From contig NZ_JAAILA010000003.1 in NCBI RefSeq assembly GCF_010974825.1, forward strand, positions 62,001 to 126,000: a stretch of 64,000 nt of DNA, written 5' to 3'. Shown here one piece after another: positions 55,263 through 63,260 of the stretch. A program made the translations under genes and the position numbers. Every line of letters starts with the position of its first letter. Position 1 is the stretch's first letter. Source of the stretch: Aeromonas rivipollensis (GTDB lineage: Bacteria; Pseudomonadota; Gammaproteobacteria; Enterobacterales; Aeromonadaceae). A model generated the notes under the pieces. That model searched no databases. It was given only the letters and a program-made list of their open reading frames with translations, and was not told where the DNA came from.

Positions 55263-56002
55263 ATACGCAGCAGCTGGGTTTGTGCCTCGTCATTCTCCTC
55301 GGCGGTCTTCATGATCTTGACCTGAGTTTCGAACTGACGTTGCAAGCGAATAAGGTTGGTCATCTCGTCGACCACGTTGACGTTGCTTCCCTCGAGGGAG
55401 CCGGCGATCAGGCCCACCTCGGCAGAGGCTGCCTCCTTCTGGCCATCCTTGCGACGAAACAGGCCATCCTGGCCCTTCTCCACCGCATCGCTCGGCGGAT
55501 TGACCAGCTTGATGCGCTGGAAATCCTCCGGCAGGTTGGCGGCGGCACCCTCGGGACGGCCGCTGATGGTGCCATCCCGGTTGATCTCGATCTTCTCCAT
55601 GGGCAGCGGCAGCACTATGGGCTGACCGGCGTCATCCACCACGTTGAGCCCGGTGGAGGTCTGCAGATTGCCGGTGGCATTGAGCTGCAGATTGCCCATG
55701 CGGGTATAGGCCTCTGCCCCATTGGGATCCTGCACCGCAATCCAGCCCTGGCCGTCGACGGCGACGTCAAGATCCCGCCCCGTGGTCTGCAGCAGGCCGT
55801 GCTGCAGATTCTGACCCGGCCGCTCGGTCATGGCGAACACCCGCGTGGGCAGTCCTTCGCCAAACGCCTGCATGCTGCGCGCCTGCTCGAAGTCAGACTT
55901 GAAGCCTATGGTGTTGGCGTTGGCCAGGTTGTTGCCACGCACAGCCAGGCTGTTCATGTTCTCCTTGGCCCCGGACATGGCGATATAAAGCAGGTGATCC
56001 AT
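55256..56002 (-). CDS. flgF: Flagellar proximal rod protein FlgF
   Basis: Rod subunit, 248 residues, from ATG 56002 (MDHLLYIAMSGAKENMNS) after GGAGGATCCC. The signature NSLAVRGNNLANANTIGFKSDF is near residue 18 and the C-terminal MTNLIRLQRQFETQVKIMKTAEENDEAQ pattern is typical of rod proteins. It is the first gene of flgFGHIJKL, and a sigma-54 promoter lies 39 bp upstream. Confidence 0.95.
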   Translation of the reverse strand: MDHLLYIAMSGAKENMNSLAVRGNNLANANTIGFKSDFEQARSMQAFGEGLPTRVFAMTERPGQNLQHGLLQTTGRDLDVAVDGQGWIAVQDPNGAEAYTRMGNLQLNATGNLQTSTGLNVVDDAGQPIVLPLPMEKIEINRDGTISGRPEGAAANLPEDFQRIKLVNPPSDAVEKGQDGLFRRKDGQKEAASAEVGLIAGSLEGSNVNVVDEMTNLIRLQRQFETQVKIMKTAEENDEAQTQLLRIS

Positions 56003-56040
56003 GGGATCCTCCGTCAAACAGATGACTCTCGCAGGACAAC

Positions 56041-56056
56041 TGCAAATTGAGTGCCA
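56041..56056 (-). promoter_or_regulatory. Sigma-54 promoter of flgFGHIJKL
   Basis: On the minus strand TGGCAC, 5 bp (TCAAT), TTGCA: a full match to the -24/-12 consensus. The start would lie near 56030. Confidence 0.85.
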
Positions 56057-56109
56057 AGAGATATGGGAAGGGCGAAACAGCGGAGGAAAAAACGCCGCGC
56101 CGGAAACGA

Positions 56110-56133
56110 CAAGGGGCGCATGAGCGCCCCTTG
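56110..56133 (-). terminator. flgE terminator hairpin
   Basis: CAAGGGGCGC (56110-56119) pairs with GCGCCCCTTG (56124-56133). It lies between the flgE stop and the flgF promoter and separates two transcription units. Confidence 0.65.
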
Positions 56134-56148
56134 CAACCGCGAAAAACC

Positions 56149-57507
56149 TTAGCGGATCTGCAGTATGTTCTGCTGCAGTGAGCTGTTCACTTCCAGCGAA
56201 CGGGAGTTCGCCTGGAAGTTGCGCTGGGCGGTGATGAGGTCCACCAGCTCAGTGGTCAGATCCACGTTGGACTGCTCCAGGGCCGACGACTTGATGGAGC
56301 CGAAGGTGCCGGAGTTCGGGGTGCCCGGCAGGGCATCACCGGAGAGCAGGGACTGGCGCCAGGAGGTGTCCCCCACCTGGGTCAGCCCCTGGGAGTTGGC
56401 GAACTTGGCCATGGCCACCATGGCCACCTTGACGGTGGTGGCGTTGCTGTAGGTCGCCGAGACTATGCCGTCTGCGGTGATTTCAACCTTGGTCAGCCGG
56501 CCGACGGTGGAGCCGTCCTGGGTCAATTTGTTGACCTCGAACGGCGAGGCGTACTGAGTCACTGTACCGAGCTTGAGCTCGATCTCCTGGGTGCCATCGG
56601 CGCCATTGTTGATGATGCCGGCGCCCGGGGTGCCCAGCGGCTCTGTCTTGATGATGGCCGGCGTGGTGGGGGTCTGCATCTTGCCGGAGGCATCGAAGGT
56701 GACGCGGGCGCTCAGGGGGGCCTGGCTCAGGCCGGTGGCCATGGTGGTGGCGGCACCACCCACGACGTCGATGGGCTTGTCCCCTTCATACATATACATG
56801 CGCCAGGCCGTCGGGCTCGCAGGCTGGGTCAGGTTCGCGGGATCAGCTTCCTTGACGAAGTACTGGGTGATGGTGTGCGGCTCCCCCAGGGAGTCGTAGA
56901 CCACCACAGAGGTGGAGGAGGAGTAGGTGCTCGAATCCTTGGGGTCGAACTTGGAGGCATCGGCGGCGCCATTGCCCGCCGCCAGCGGCGAGGCGGTGGA
57001 CGGCAGGTTGAAGCTGGCCTCTATCTGCGAGGTCTGGACCGGCTCACCGGCCTTGTCCGGGATCTGGATGGGCTTGGTCGCGTTGATGCTCACCGCCTTG
57101 GGAGTGCCATCAGAGTTGATCTCGTACCCCTGCAGGTAACCGCCGGAGTTGCTGACCATGTAGCTGCTTTCGTTGAGCTTGAAGGCGCCGGAGCGGGTGT
57201 AGCTGCGATCCAGGTTGGTCAGGCCATCGGAAGTCACGAAGAAGCCGTTGCCCTGGATGGCGAGATCCAGCGCGTTGTTGGTGAATTGCAGCGCCCCCTG
57301 ATGGAACTGCTGCGCCACCGCCCCCGTCGCCACCCCGTTGCCGACCTGGGTCTTGGCGTTGACGAAGATGGAGTTGGCGTAGACGTCGGCGAACTCGGCG
57401 CGGGACTCCTTGAAGCCGGTAGTATTGACGTTGGCAATGTTGTTCGCGGTGACGTTCAGGTCTTTTTGAGCCGCATTGATGCCGCTGAGGGCATTGTTGA
57501 ATGACAT
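56149..57507 (-). CDS. flgE: Flagellar hook protein FlgE
   Basis: Main hook subunit, 452 residues (E. coli 402). ATG 57507 (MSFNNALSGINAAQKDLN) follows AAGGAG; the longer in-frame N terminus is not flagellar-like. The rod/hook signature ANNIANVNTTGFKESRAEFAD is near residue 21. The C terminus VDLITAQRNFQANSRSLEVNSSLQQNILQIR (ends quoted) is the usual coiled-coil end. Last gene of flgBCDE. Confidence 0.96.
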   Translation of the reverse strand: MSFNNALSGINAAQKDLNVTANNIANVNTTGFKESRAEFADVYANSIFVNAKTQVGNGVATGAVAQQFHQGALQFTNNALDLAIQGNGFFVTSDGLTNLDRSYTRSGAFKLNESSYMVSNSGGYLQGYEINSDGTPKAVSINATKPIQIPDKAGEPVQTSQIEASFNLPSTASPLAAGNGAADASKFDPKDSSTYSSSTSVVVYDSLGEPHTITQYFVKEADPANLTQPASPTAWRMYMYEGDKPIDVVGGAATTMATGLSQAPLSARVTFDASGKMQTPTTPAIIKTEPLGTPGAGIINNGADGTQEIELKLGTVTQYASPFEVNKLTQDGSTVGRLTKVEITADGIVSATYSNATTVKVAMVAMAKFANSQGLTQVGDTSWRQSLLSGDALPGTPNSGTFGSIKSSALEQSNVDLTTELVDLITAQRNFQANSRSLEVNSSLQQNILQIR

Positions 57508-57517
57508 GTCTTTCTCC

Positions 57518-58252
57518 TTACACTGCGTTAGGGGTCGGCGTCGGTGTCGCAGTCGACTTGCCGGTCGTCCCGCCAATTTCCAATACGTCGGTCAGATAGA
57601 TGCCACCCAGTCCCTTGAGCTTGAGGGTGCTGGGGTTGGTGCTGGTGCCCAGGGTGACGCTCTCCACCTTGGCATAGGTCAGGGCCGGCACGCTCTCGGA
57701 CTTGCCATTGACGGTGGCGTGCGCCTCTATCGAATACTTGCCGCTCTTGGCCAGGTTGCCGTCCTTGTCCTTGCCATCCCACTCGAAGGCCACATTCCCC
57801 TTCTGGTCTCCTTCGATGGAGAACTCCTTGATCACCTGACCGCTTTCGTCCTTCACCGTCACCTTGACGTTGCTGCCACCGTCCCCGGTGGCGATGACGC
57901 CGGAAAGGGTGCTCCCCTTCTCCAGATAACCGGTGTTGGAGGGTATGAGCACGTTCTGACCCACCAGGGCTGAAGCCTGCAGCGCCTGGCTGGAGGTCAT
58001 CAGGCTGTTGAGGCTCTCCATCTGAGTGGAGAGGCTGCTGATCCCCTGGGACGTCGACATCGAGGTCATCTGGGAGAGCATCTGGGCGTTATCCACCGGC
58101 TTGAACGGATCCTGGTAGGAGAGCTGCATGGTCAGCAGCTTCAGGAAAGACTCCTGATCCAGCTCCTTCTTCTGGGTCGGGGTGTTGGTGGTATTGGTCT
58201 GGGCGGACGACGTCCGGTTGACCCCCAGCAGGCTGTCATAGGTATCTGCCAC
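57518..58252 (-). CDS. flgD: Flagellar hook cap / scaffold protein FlgD
   Basis: Caps the growing hook. The 244-residue product starts at GTG 58252 after GGGGGA. Conserved N-terminal region QESFLKLLTMQLSYQDPFKPVDNAQMLSQM near residue 34 and a FlgD-Ig-like domain (about 110-200: GNVAFEWDGKDKDGNLAKSGKY). It ends in a Thr/Pro-rich tail. The 105-bp gap to flgC contains a possible 29-codon ORF. Confidence 0.94.
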   Translation of the reverse strand: MADTYDSLLGVNRTSSAQTNTTNTPTQKKELDQESFLKLLTMQLSYQDPFKPVDNAQMLSQMTSMSTSQGISSLSTQMESLNSLMTSSQALQASALVGQNVLIPSNTGYLEKGSTLSGVIATGDGGSNVKVTVKDESGQVIKEFSIEGDQKGNVAFEWDGKDKDGNLAKSGKYSIEAHATVNGKSESVPALTYAKVESVTLGTSTNPSTLKLKGLGGIYLTDVLEIGGTTGKSTATPTPTPNAV

Positions 58253-58342
58253 TTATGATTCCCCCTCTGTCCGGGTTTGCCGGGCGCCGTACAGGTCGAA
58301 CCCATGGTCGCGGTCATGCAGACCGTCACTGATCTCTCTCAT
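58253..58342 (-). CDS. Possible 29-residue micro-ORF between flgC and flgD
   Basis: ATG 58342 follows GAGGTGAACCCGG and stops (TAA) immediately before the flgD GTG. It begins MREISDGLHD, weakly like FlgD (MADTYDSLLG). The sequence AACCCGGA plus a purine-rich stretch and ATCA occurs before both starts. Coding status is uncertain. Confidence 0.25.
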   Translation of the reverse strand: MREISDGLHDRDHGFDLYGARQTRTEGES

Positions 58343-58357
58343 CCGGGTTCACCTCTA

Positions 58358-58777
58358 TCAGGACTTACCGAGGCCGAGCGTCTGCTGCAGCATCTTCTTC
58401 GCCGCATCCGCCACCTGGACGTTGGTCTGGTAACTGCGGGAGGCGGCTATCATGTCCGCCATCTCCTCCACCATGTTGACGTTGGGCTTGAAGATGAAGC
58501 CATCCTTGTCCGCCATGGGGTGATTCGGGTTGTACTCCTTGAGCAGCGGCGCATCACTCTCGACGATGCCCTTCACATCCACCCCTACCGAGGCCTGCTT
58601 GTCTGACATGGCCTGATCCAGCTGGGCGGCAAAGACTGGCCGCCTGGCATGGTAAGTTTTTTCCACGCTGGAGCTGACGCTGTCGGCGTTGGCCATGTTG
58701 CTGGCCACCGTATTGAGGCGGACGGACTGCGCGCTCATGGCAGAGCCTGCAATGTCAAAGACCTTGAACAAACTCAT
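58358..58777 (-). CDS. flgC: Flagellar proximal rod protein FlgC
   Basis: Rod subunit, 139 residues (E. coli 134). The N-terminal SLFKVFDIAGSAMSAQSVRLNTVASNMANADS signature (ends quoted) and the C-terminal VEEMADMIAASRSYQTNVQVADAAKKM are diagnostic. The ATG at 58777 shares one base with the flgB stop (TAATG), so the genes are coupled. Confidence 0.96.
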   Translation of the reverse strand: MSLFKVFDIAGSAMSAQSVRLNTVASNMANADSVSSSVEKTYHARRPVFAAQLDQAMSDKQASVGVDVKGIVESDAPLLKEYNPNHPMADKDGFIFKPNVNMVEEMADMIAASRSYQTNVQVADAAKKMLQQTLGLGKS

Positions 58778-59175
58778 TACTGATCTCCTTTCAATGCCTT
58801 GAGCAGGCCGCTTATCTTGCCATTCATGAATTCGAGGGAAGCCTGGTACTCGAGGCTGTTGCGCAGGAACTCGCTGCGCTCCTGTTGCACATCTACCGTG
58901 TTGCCGTCACCTGTATCCGGTTGCAGGGGGTTGCGATACTGGGTCGACCCGGGGGCATCCATCTGCAAGGCGAAATGCTTCTCGCTGGTGGTGGACAGCC
59001 CGAACCCTTGCTGGCTCTGGGCATCCTGCAACGCCTGGGAGAAGTTGATGTCACGGGCCTTGAAGCCCGGCGTATCCGCGTTGGCAATGTTGCTCGATAA
59101 CACCTCCGCACGCTTGGCGCGAACGCTCAGCGTGTACTGGTGAACACCGAATGCCTTGTCGAATGAAATTGCCAT
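58777..59175 (-). CDS. flgB: Flagellar proximal rod protein FlgB
   Basis: Rod subunit nearest the MS ring, 132 residues (E. coli 138). FlgB signature: [30 protein letters not shown] (ends quoted) near residue 16, with [23 protein letters not shown] at the C terminus. ATG 59175 follows GGAGGTGCGCT. First gene of flgBCDE; a sigma-54 promoter lies 27 bp upstream. Confidence 0.96.
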   Translation of the reverse strand: MAISFDKAFGVHQYTLSVRAKRAEVLSSNIANADTPGFKARDINFSQALQDAQSQQGFGLSTTSEKHFALQMDAPGSTQYRNPLQPDTGDGNTVDVQQERSEFLRNSLEYQASLEFMNGKISGLLKALKGDQ

Positions 59176-59202
59176 AGCGCACCTCCTGCTTCACGAATGT
59201 TT

Positions 59203-59218
59203 AGCAAGAGGTGTGCCA
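59203..59218 (-). promoter_or_regulatory. Sigma-54 promoter of flgBCDE
   Basis: On the minus strand TGGCAC, 5 bp (ACCTC), TTGCT: full match to the consensus, including GG and GC. It lies between cheR and flgB, so flgB need not depend on cheVR transcription. Confidence 0.85.
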
Positions 59219-59237
59219 AAGAGGGACGAGGGGGGAG

Positions 59238-60062
59238 TTATTTGACCTTGTAGACGATACCGGGGTTGCAGCGGATCATCTCGAACTTGTCGGTGAGGCC
59301 CGCCAGGGACTCCGAGGCCCCCAGCATCAGATAGCCGCCAGGATTGAGGCTGCTGGCGAACTGGTTGAGGATCTTGGACTTCACCTCAGGCGCAAAGTAG
59401 ATGAGCACGTTGCGGCAGAAGATGATGTCAAACTTGCCGAGCAGGCTGTAGCTCTCCAGCAGGTTCAGGGGCCGGAAGCTGGTCAATTTTCTGACACGCT
59501 CAGATACCCGCATCTTGTTGTCGCCGCAGGGCTCAAAGAACAGCCGCTTGCGCTCGGGTGACAGACCGCGAGCCAGTGCCAGGCTGTCGTAGACCCCTTC
59601 CTTGCACTGGTTGAGCATGGTGCTGGAGATGTCGGTCCCCACTATCTGCACCCCGCCCGGCAAGGTGCCGGGACGTTTGACCTGCTGCTCCAGCGCCGTC
59701 ATGGCGATGGAGTAAGGCTCCTGCCCGGAGGAGGAGGCCGCAGACCAGATCTTGATGGGACGACCACTCTTGCCGAGCTCGGGGAAAATCTTGTCACTCA
59801 GCAGCTGGAACGGGTAGGTATCGCGAAACCACAGGGTTTCATTGGTGGTCATGGCATCGACCACGGCCATCTTGAGCTCCCGTTCACGCACGTTCATAGC
59901 CCGGGTCACCAGTTCAGACAGACTCTCGATACCAAACTGAGTCATCAAGGGCGACAGACGGCTCTTGACCAGATACTGTTTGTTGTCACCCAGCACTATG
60001 CCGCTCTGCTGCGCCAGAAAATTGCTGAATTGCCTGTATAAGTCGTCCGAAAGTGTCTTCAT
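59238..60062 (-). CDS. cheR: Chemotaxis protein methyltransferase CheR
   Basis: Methylates glutamates of chemoreceptors with SAM. The 274-residue product has an N-terminal helical domain (about 1-80), then TTNETLWFRDTYPF near residue 95, the SAM-binding IWSAASSSGQEPYSIAM near 120 (Ala where CheR often has Cys), and FDIIFCRNVLIYF near 207. The motif LMLGASESL is close to the C terminus. It follows cheV by 17 bp. The arrangement cheV-cheR-flgB is standard in Vibrio and Aeromonas. Confidence 0.95.
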   Translation of the reverse strand: MKTLSDDLYRQFSNFLAQQSGIVLGDNKQYLVKSRLSPLMTQFGIESLSELVTRAMNVRERELKMAVVDAMTTNETLWFRDTYPFQLLSDKIFPELGKSGRPIKIWSAASSSGQEPYSIAMTALEQQVKRPGTLPGGVQIVGTDISSTMLNQCKEGVYDSLALARGLSPERKRLFFEPCGDNKMRVSERVRKLTSFRPLNLLESYSLLGKFDIIFCRNVLIYFAPEVKSKILNQFASSLNPGGYLMLGASESLAGLTDKFEMIRCNPGIVYKVK

Positions 60063-60079
60063 GCAGTTGTTCTTCTTTA

Positions 60080-60991
60080 TTAGAGAGCGCCTTGTACGGC
60101 CTTGGCCAATTCATCAGGCTGGAATTTGGCAATGAAGTTGTTCGCGCCAACTTTCTGCACCATAGCCTGATTGAACACCCCACTGAGGGATGTGTGCAGG
60201 ATAACATGCAAATCCTTGAGGTTGGGATTGTTGCGGATCTCGGCGGTGAAGGTGTAGCCATCCATCTCCGGCATCTCGATGTCGGAGATGACCAGGGCAA
60301 TCTGATCGAGGATCGGGCCCTGCTTGGCCATCTCCAGCAGCATGTTGAGGGCCTCCCGTCCATCCTTGGCCAGCACGCACTGCACCCCTATGGCCTCCAG
60401 CGCCCGCTGTACCTGCTTGCGCGCCACCGAAGAGTCGTCGGCGACCAGCACAGGACGGCCGTGGGGATTGCGCTCCACGCTGGCTTCCACCAGCTCGGCA
60501 CTCACCTCGGTGGAGACCGGCGAGATCTCGTTGAGAATGCGCTCCACATCCAGGATCTCCACCAGCTCGCCATCCACCTCGGTCACCGCCGTCATGTAGT
60601 TGATGCGACCGGCGCCCTTGGGGGGCGGCAGTATGGACTCCCAGTTCATGTTGATGATGCGCTCGACCGAATGGACCAGGAACCCCTGAACGGATCTGTT
60701 GTACTCGGAGATGATGATGAAGCACTTGGAGATGTCCTGGATGGGGCGCTTGCCCATCGCCATGCTGAGATCGATCACCGAGATGGTCTGGCCGCGAATG
60801 TGCGCCACACCGCGAATGCAGGAGTTGAGCTTGGGCATGACGGTCAAGGGAGGGCACTGCAGCACCTCACGTACCTTGAATACGTTGATGCCAAATCTTT
60901 GACGTCCGTTGAGACGAAACAGCAGCAGCTCCAACCGGTTTTGTCCCACCAGCTGGGTCCGTTGGTTGACCGAGTCCAGAATACTCGCCAT
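60080..60991 (-). CDS. cheV: Chemotaxis coupling protein CheV
   Basis: Couples receptors to CheA and adapts by phosphorylation. The 303-residue product starts at ATG 60991 after AGGGAG. The CheW domain (about 15-160: FGINVFKVREVLQCPPLTVMP, IRGVAHIRGQTISVIDL; parts quoted) is followed by a receiver domain (about 175-300) with VADDSSVARK, phospho-acceptor Asp in VISDIEMPEMDG, and Lys in NNFIAKFQPDEL. First gene of cheVR. Its promoter region faces flgA. Confidence 0.95.
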   Translation of the reverse strand: MASILDSVNQRTQLVGQNRLELLLFRLNGRQRFGINVFKVREVLQCPPLTVMPKLNSCIRGVAHIRGQTISVIDLSMAMGKRPIQDISKCFIIISEYNRSVQGFLVHSVERIINMNWESILPPPKGAGRINYMTAVTEVDGELVEILDVERILNEISPVSTEVSAELVEASVERNPHGRPVLVADDSSVARKQVQRALEAIGVQCVLAKDGREALNMLLEMAKQGPILDQIALVISDIEMPEMDGYTFTAEIRNNPNLKDLHVILHTSLSGVFNQAMVQKVGANNFIAKFQPDELAKAVQGAL

Positions 60992-61013
60992 AAACACTCC
61001 CTAAAAAAACGCT

Positions 61014-61029
61014 TGGCACTGATCGTGCA
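61014..61029 (+). promoter_or_regulatory. Candidate sigma-54 promoter for flgA
   Basis: TGGCAC, 5 bp, GTGCA: one mismatch in the -12 element. A start near 61040 would leave a 110-nt leader. A perfect 12-bp palindrome, TGTGCATGCACA (61037-61048), lies at the predicted start. Confidence 0.45.
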
Positions 61030-61150
61030 TGTTGTGTGTGCATGCACATTGGCTTGCATCAGACTATCGATGTCTCGACAACCGAAATCTGCAGCAAGCA
61101 TAGTTAACTGCGATGGTGTACGTGAACAACTTATCGACCGGTAAGCAAAA

Positions 61151-61834
61151 ATGATTAATAGACTTTTCCTCATCTTACTGCCGTTTTGCAGCCTCTCTCA
61201 CGCCATGGCATCCGAGGTGACCGACTATCTGCAGGAGCAGGCACAGACGTTCGTCCTCGACCAGCTGGATGTTCCCCTCGATGCCCAGGCCGAGGTGACC
61301 GCCGGCACCATAGATGAGCGCCTCCCCCTGAACCACTGCGAAGAGGGGCTGACTATCTCCCTTCCGGCCAAGATGGAGATCCGCCGCAACACCACCGTTT
61401 ACCTCAAATGCGAGGGAGACAAACCCTGGGATCTCTATCTCCCGGTGCGGGTCAGCATCCAGAAACCCTATGTCACCGTCGCGGCTCCCGTAGCCAAAGG
61501 GGACATACTGAGCGAGTCCATGCTGACCCTGGCCTACCAGGATCAGACCCTGATCCGCGGTGACTATCTCACCGACCCGGCCTCCCTTATCGGGGTGCGC
61601 AGCAAGCGTGAACTCAAGCCGGGCCAGCCCATCAGGCTCACCCAGGTCTGCGTGGTCTGCAAGGGGGACCAGGTCACCCTGAGTGCGGAAAACAGCAGCA
61701 TGCAGATCAAAACCATGGCCCGAGCCTTGCAAGATGGCAGCTTCGGAGACATGATCAGGCTCGTTAACATTCGTTCGGGCAGAGCGGTGCAGGGCCAGGT
61801 GAGTGCCGTCGGCTCTGTGGTGGTCACATTCTGA
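61151..61834 (+). CDS. flgA: Flagellar P-ring chaperone FlgA
   Basis: Periplasmic chaperone for FlgI P-ring assembly. The 227-residue product (E. coli 219) has a signal peptide (MINRLFLILLPFCSLSHAMA). The SAF domain is visible at about 115-180 (VTVAAPVAKGDILSESMLTLAYQD, RELKPGQPIRLTQV; parts quoted), and the C-terminal GDMIRLVNIRSGRAVQGQVSAVG block is conserved. ATG 61151 has only a weak binding site. It is divergent from cheV and precedes flgMN. Confidence 0.93.
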   Translation: MINRLFLILLPFCSLSHAMASEVTDYLQEQAQTFVLDQLDVPLDAQAEVTAGTIDERLPLNHCEEGLTISLPAKMEIRRNTTVYLKCEGDKPWDLYLPVRVSIQKPYVTVAAPVAKGDILSESMLTLAYQDQTLIRGDYLTDPASLIGVRSKRELKPGQPIRLTQVCVVCKGDQVTLSAENSSMQIKTMARALQDGSFGDMIRLVNIRSGRAVQGQVSAVGSVVVTF

Positions 61835-61862
61835 CTGCTTTATTAATGCAGCAATTTTTTTC

Positions 61863-61889
61863 TAAAGTTCTGACCGCCGTCACCGATAA
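61863..61889 (+). promoter_or_regulatory. Sigma-28 (FliA) promoter of flgMN
   Basis: TAAAGTTC (61863-61870), 11 bp, ACCGATAA (61882-61889): one mismatch in the -10 element to TAAAGTTT-N11-GCCGATAA. Confidence 0.85.
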
Positions 61890-61928
61890 ACAGGTAAGCG
61901 AACAGCAAAGCAGACGAAGGTAAACCGT

Positions 61929-62249
61929 ATGGCTATCAACAATATCAACAACTTGGCAAACAGCCGGTTGCAAAACAGTGGGACCAGTCAAGGTGTAGCC
62001 ACCAAGTCCGCGACCTCTGCCGAAAGCAATCGCGCGGCGACCGTCAAGACCGACTCTGTCTCCTTGACCAGTGAGGCGCAGCAATTGCAACAGATGCAGA
62101 AGTCCCTCAACACCGCCTCCACCGGTAACGAGAGCCGCGTCGAAAGCCTGAAGAAGGCCGTGGCCAGTGGTGAATACAAGGTCAACAGCGAAGCCGTGGC
62201 CAGGAAGATGTTCAGCTTCGAAGCGGATCTGGACAAACGGCTGGGATGA
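61929..62249 (+). CDS. flgM: Anti-sigma-28 factor FlgM
   Basis: Holds sigma-28 inactive until the hook is finished, then is exported. The 106-residue product starts MAINNINNLANSRLQ. It has a low-complexity, Ser/Thr-rich N-terminal half, as expected for an unfolded protein. The conserved C-terminal part follows: TDSVSLTSEAQQL near residue 41 and ESLKKAVASGEYKVNSEAVARKMFSFE near 72. Behind a sigma-28 promoter. Its stop overlaps the flgN start. Confidence 0.94.
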   Translation: MAINNINNLANSRLQNSGTSQGVATKSATSAESNRAATVKTDSVSLTSEAQQLQQMQKSLNTASTGNESRVESLKKAVASGEYKVNSEAVARKMFSFEADLDKRLG

Positions 62250-62662
62250 TGGAACTGCCTTCGCTGCTGCACGCCCAGGACGACAACCTCTCCCAGATGC
62301 AAGGTTTGCTGGCAGAGGAATTTGACCTGCTCAAGGCACACCGGGCCCTGGCCTTGCCGGCGCTGGCCGAGCGCAAGCAGCAACTGCTTGAGGCCATAGA
62401 GACCCTGGACAAGAGATTGGCCGAGCTGCCCGATCTGCAGCAACAACTCGGCGCCTTCCCGACCCAGTTGCAGGCCCTGCAAGCCAAGCTGGAAGCCTGT
62501 CAGGAGCAGAACAACCTCAACGGTCGGCTGCTCGAGCTCAGCATCATCTCCAATCGCCGCCTGGCGAGCTTTCTCAGCAAGTTGCGAGACAGCAACTCCC
62601 TGACCTATGACGCCAAGGGCAATACCCGGTCCGGTACCCGCTCCCTGGGGATCAAGGCCTAA
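62246..62662 (+). CDS. flgN: Flagellar export chaperone FlgN
   Basis: Chaperone for the junction proteins FlgK and FlgL. The 138-residue product is almost entirely helical and Leu/Gln-rich (ERKQQLLEAIETLDKRLAEL), with the C-terminal NLNGRLLELSIISNRRLASFLSKL block that is typical of FlgN and the final residues typical of Vibrionaceae/Aeromonas members (YDAKGNTRS). ATG 62246 or ATG 62249 overlaps the flgM stop, so the pair is coupled. Confidence 0.9.
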   Translation: MMELPSLLHAQDDNLSQMQGLLAEEFDLLKAHRALALPALAERKQQLLEAIETLDKRLAELPDLQQQLGAFPTQLQALQAKLEACQEQNNLNGRLLELSIISNRRLASFLSKLRDSNSLTYDAKGNTRSGTRSLGIKA

Positions 62663-62695
62663 TTCTCTCTCCTTCCTTCTCTTGATACCCTGCCG

Positions 62696-63250
62696 TCAGA
62701 GCACCAGTTCCATCAGCCTTGCTCCATCGCGGCAGGCATGAATGCTCATGACGCCATCCTCATAACGGCCATAGCTGGCCGCCCATTCTCCCCTCGGAAA
62801 GCAGATGGAACCCGGGTTCACCAACACCAGTTCCCCTTCTTGCCGCGCTTCTCGTCGCAATACGGGCAGGTGGGTATGGCCGCTGATGAAGAGGCTGCCC
62901 GCCGGCAGGGGCACCGCCTCGGGATCATAGAGATGTCCATGGCTGACGAACCAGCGCCGCCCGTCCACCAGCAGCTGGTTGTAGGGGGCCGTGATGGGGA
63001 AGTGCAGCAGCATCTGATCCACTTCGGAATCGCAGTTGCCCCGCACCGCCATGATCCGGGGGGCCAGCTGGTTGAGCCGCGCCGCCACGGCGGCAGGATC
63101 ATAGCCCGCCGGCACCGGATTGCGCGGGCCGTGGTTGAGCAGATCCCCCAGCAACAGATAGTGATCCGGCTGCCAGGGTGCAAGCTGCGCCAGCACCTGC
63201 TCCAGGGCAGGCAGGCTACCGTGCAGATCGGAAATGATGGCTATCTTCAT
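62696..63250 (-). CDS. yfcE: YfcE-family phosphodiesterase
   Basis: Calcineurin-like metallophosphoesterase of 184 residues, the same length as E. coli YfcE. All metal-site motifs are present in order: ISDLHGS at residue 6, GDLLNHGPRN near 35, VRGNCDSEVD near 69, SHGHLYD near 103 and SGHTHLP near 123. Activity on phosphodiesters is known for the family; the natural substrate is unknown. It follows the binding-protein gene by 10 bp on the same strand. Confidence 0.92.
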   Translation of the reverse strand: MKIAIISDLHGSLPALEQVLAQLAPWQPDHYLLLGDLLNHGPRNPVPAGYDPAAVAARLNQLAPRIMAVRGNCDSEVDQMLLHFPITAPYNQLLVDGRRWFVSHGHLYDPEAVPLPAGSLFISGHTHLPVLRREARQEGELVLVNPGSICFPRGEWAASYGRYEDGVMSIHACRDGARLMELVL

Positions 63251-63260
63251 CGCGCACTCC

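Noticed and set aside
61130-61150. Sigma-28-like GGTCGATAAG on the minus strand as cheV promoter
   Set aside because: No matching -35 element at 11 bp, so the resemblance of the -10 alone was not enough.
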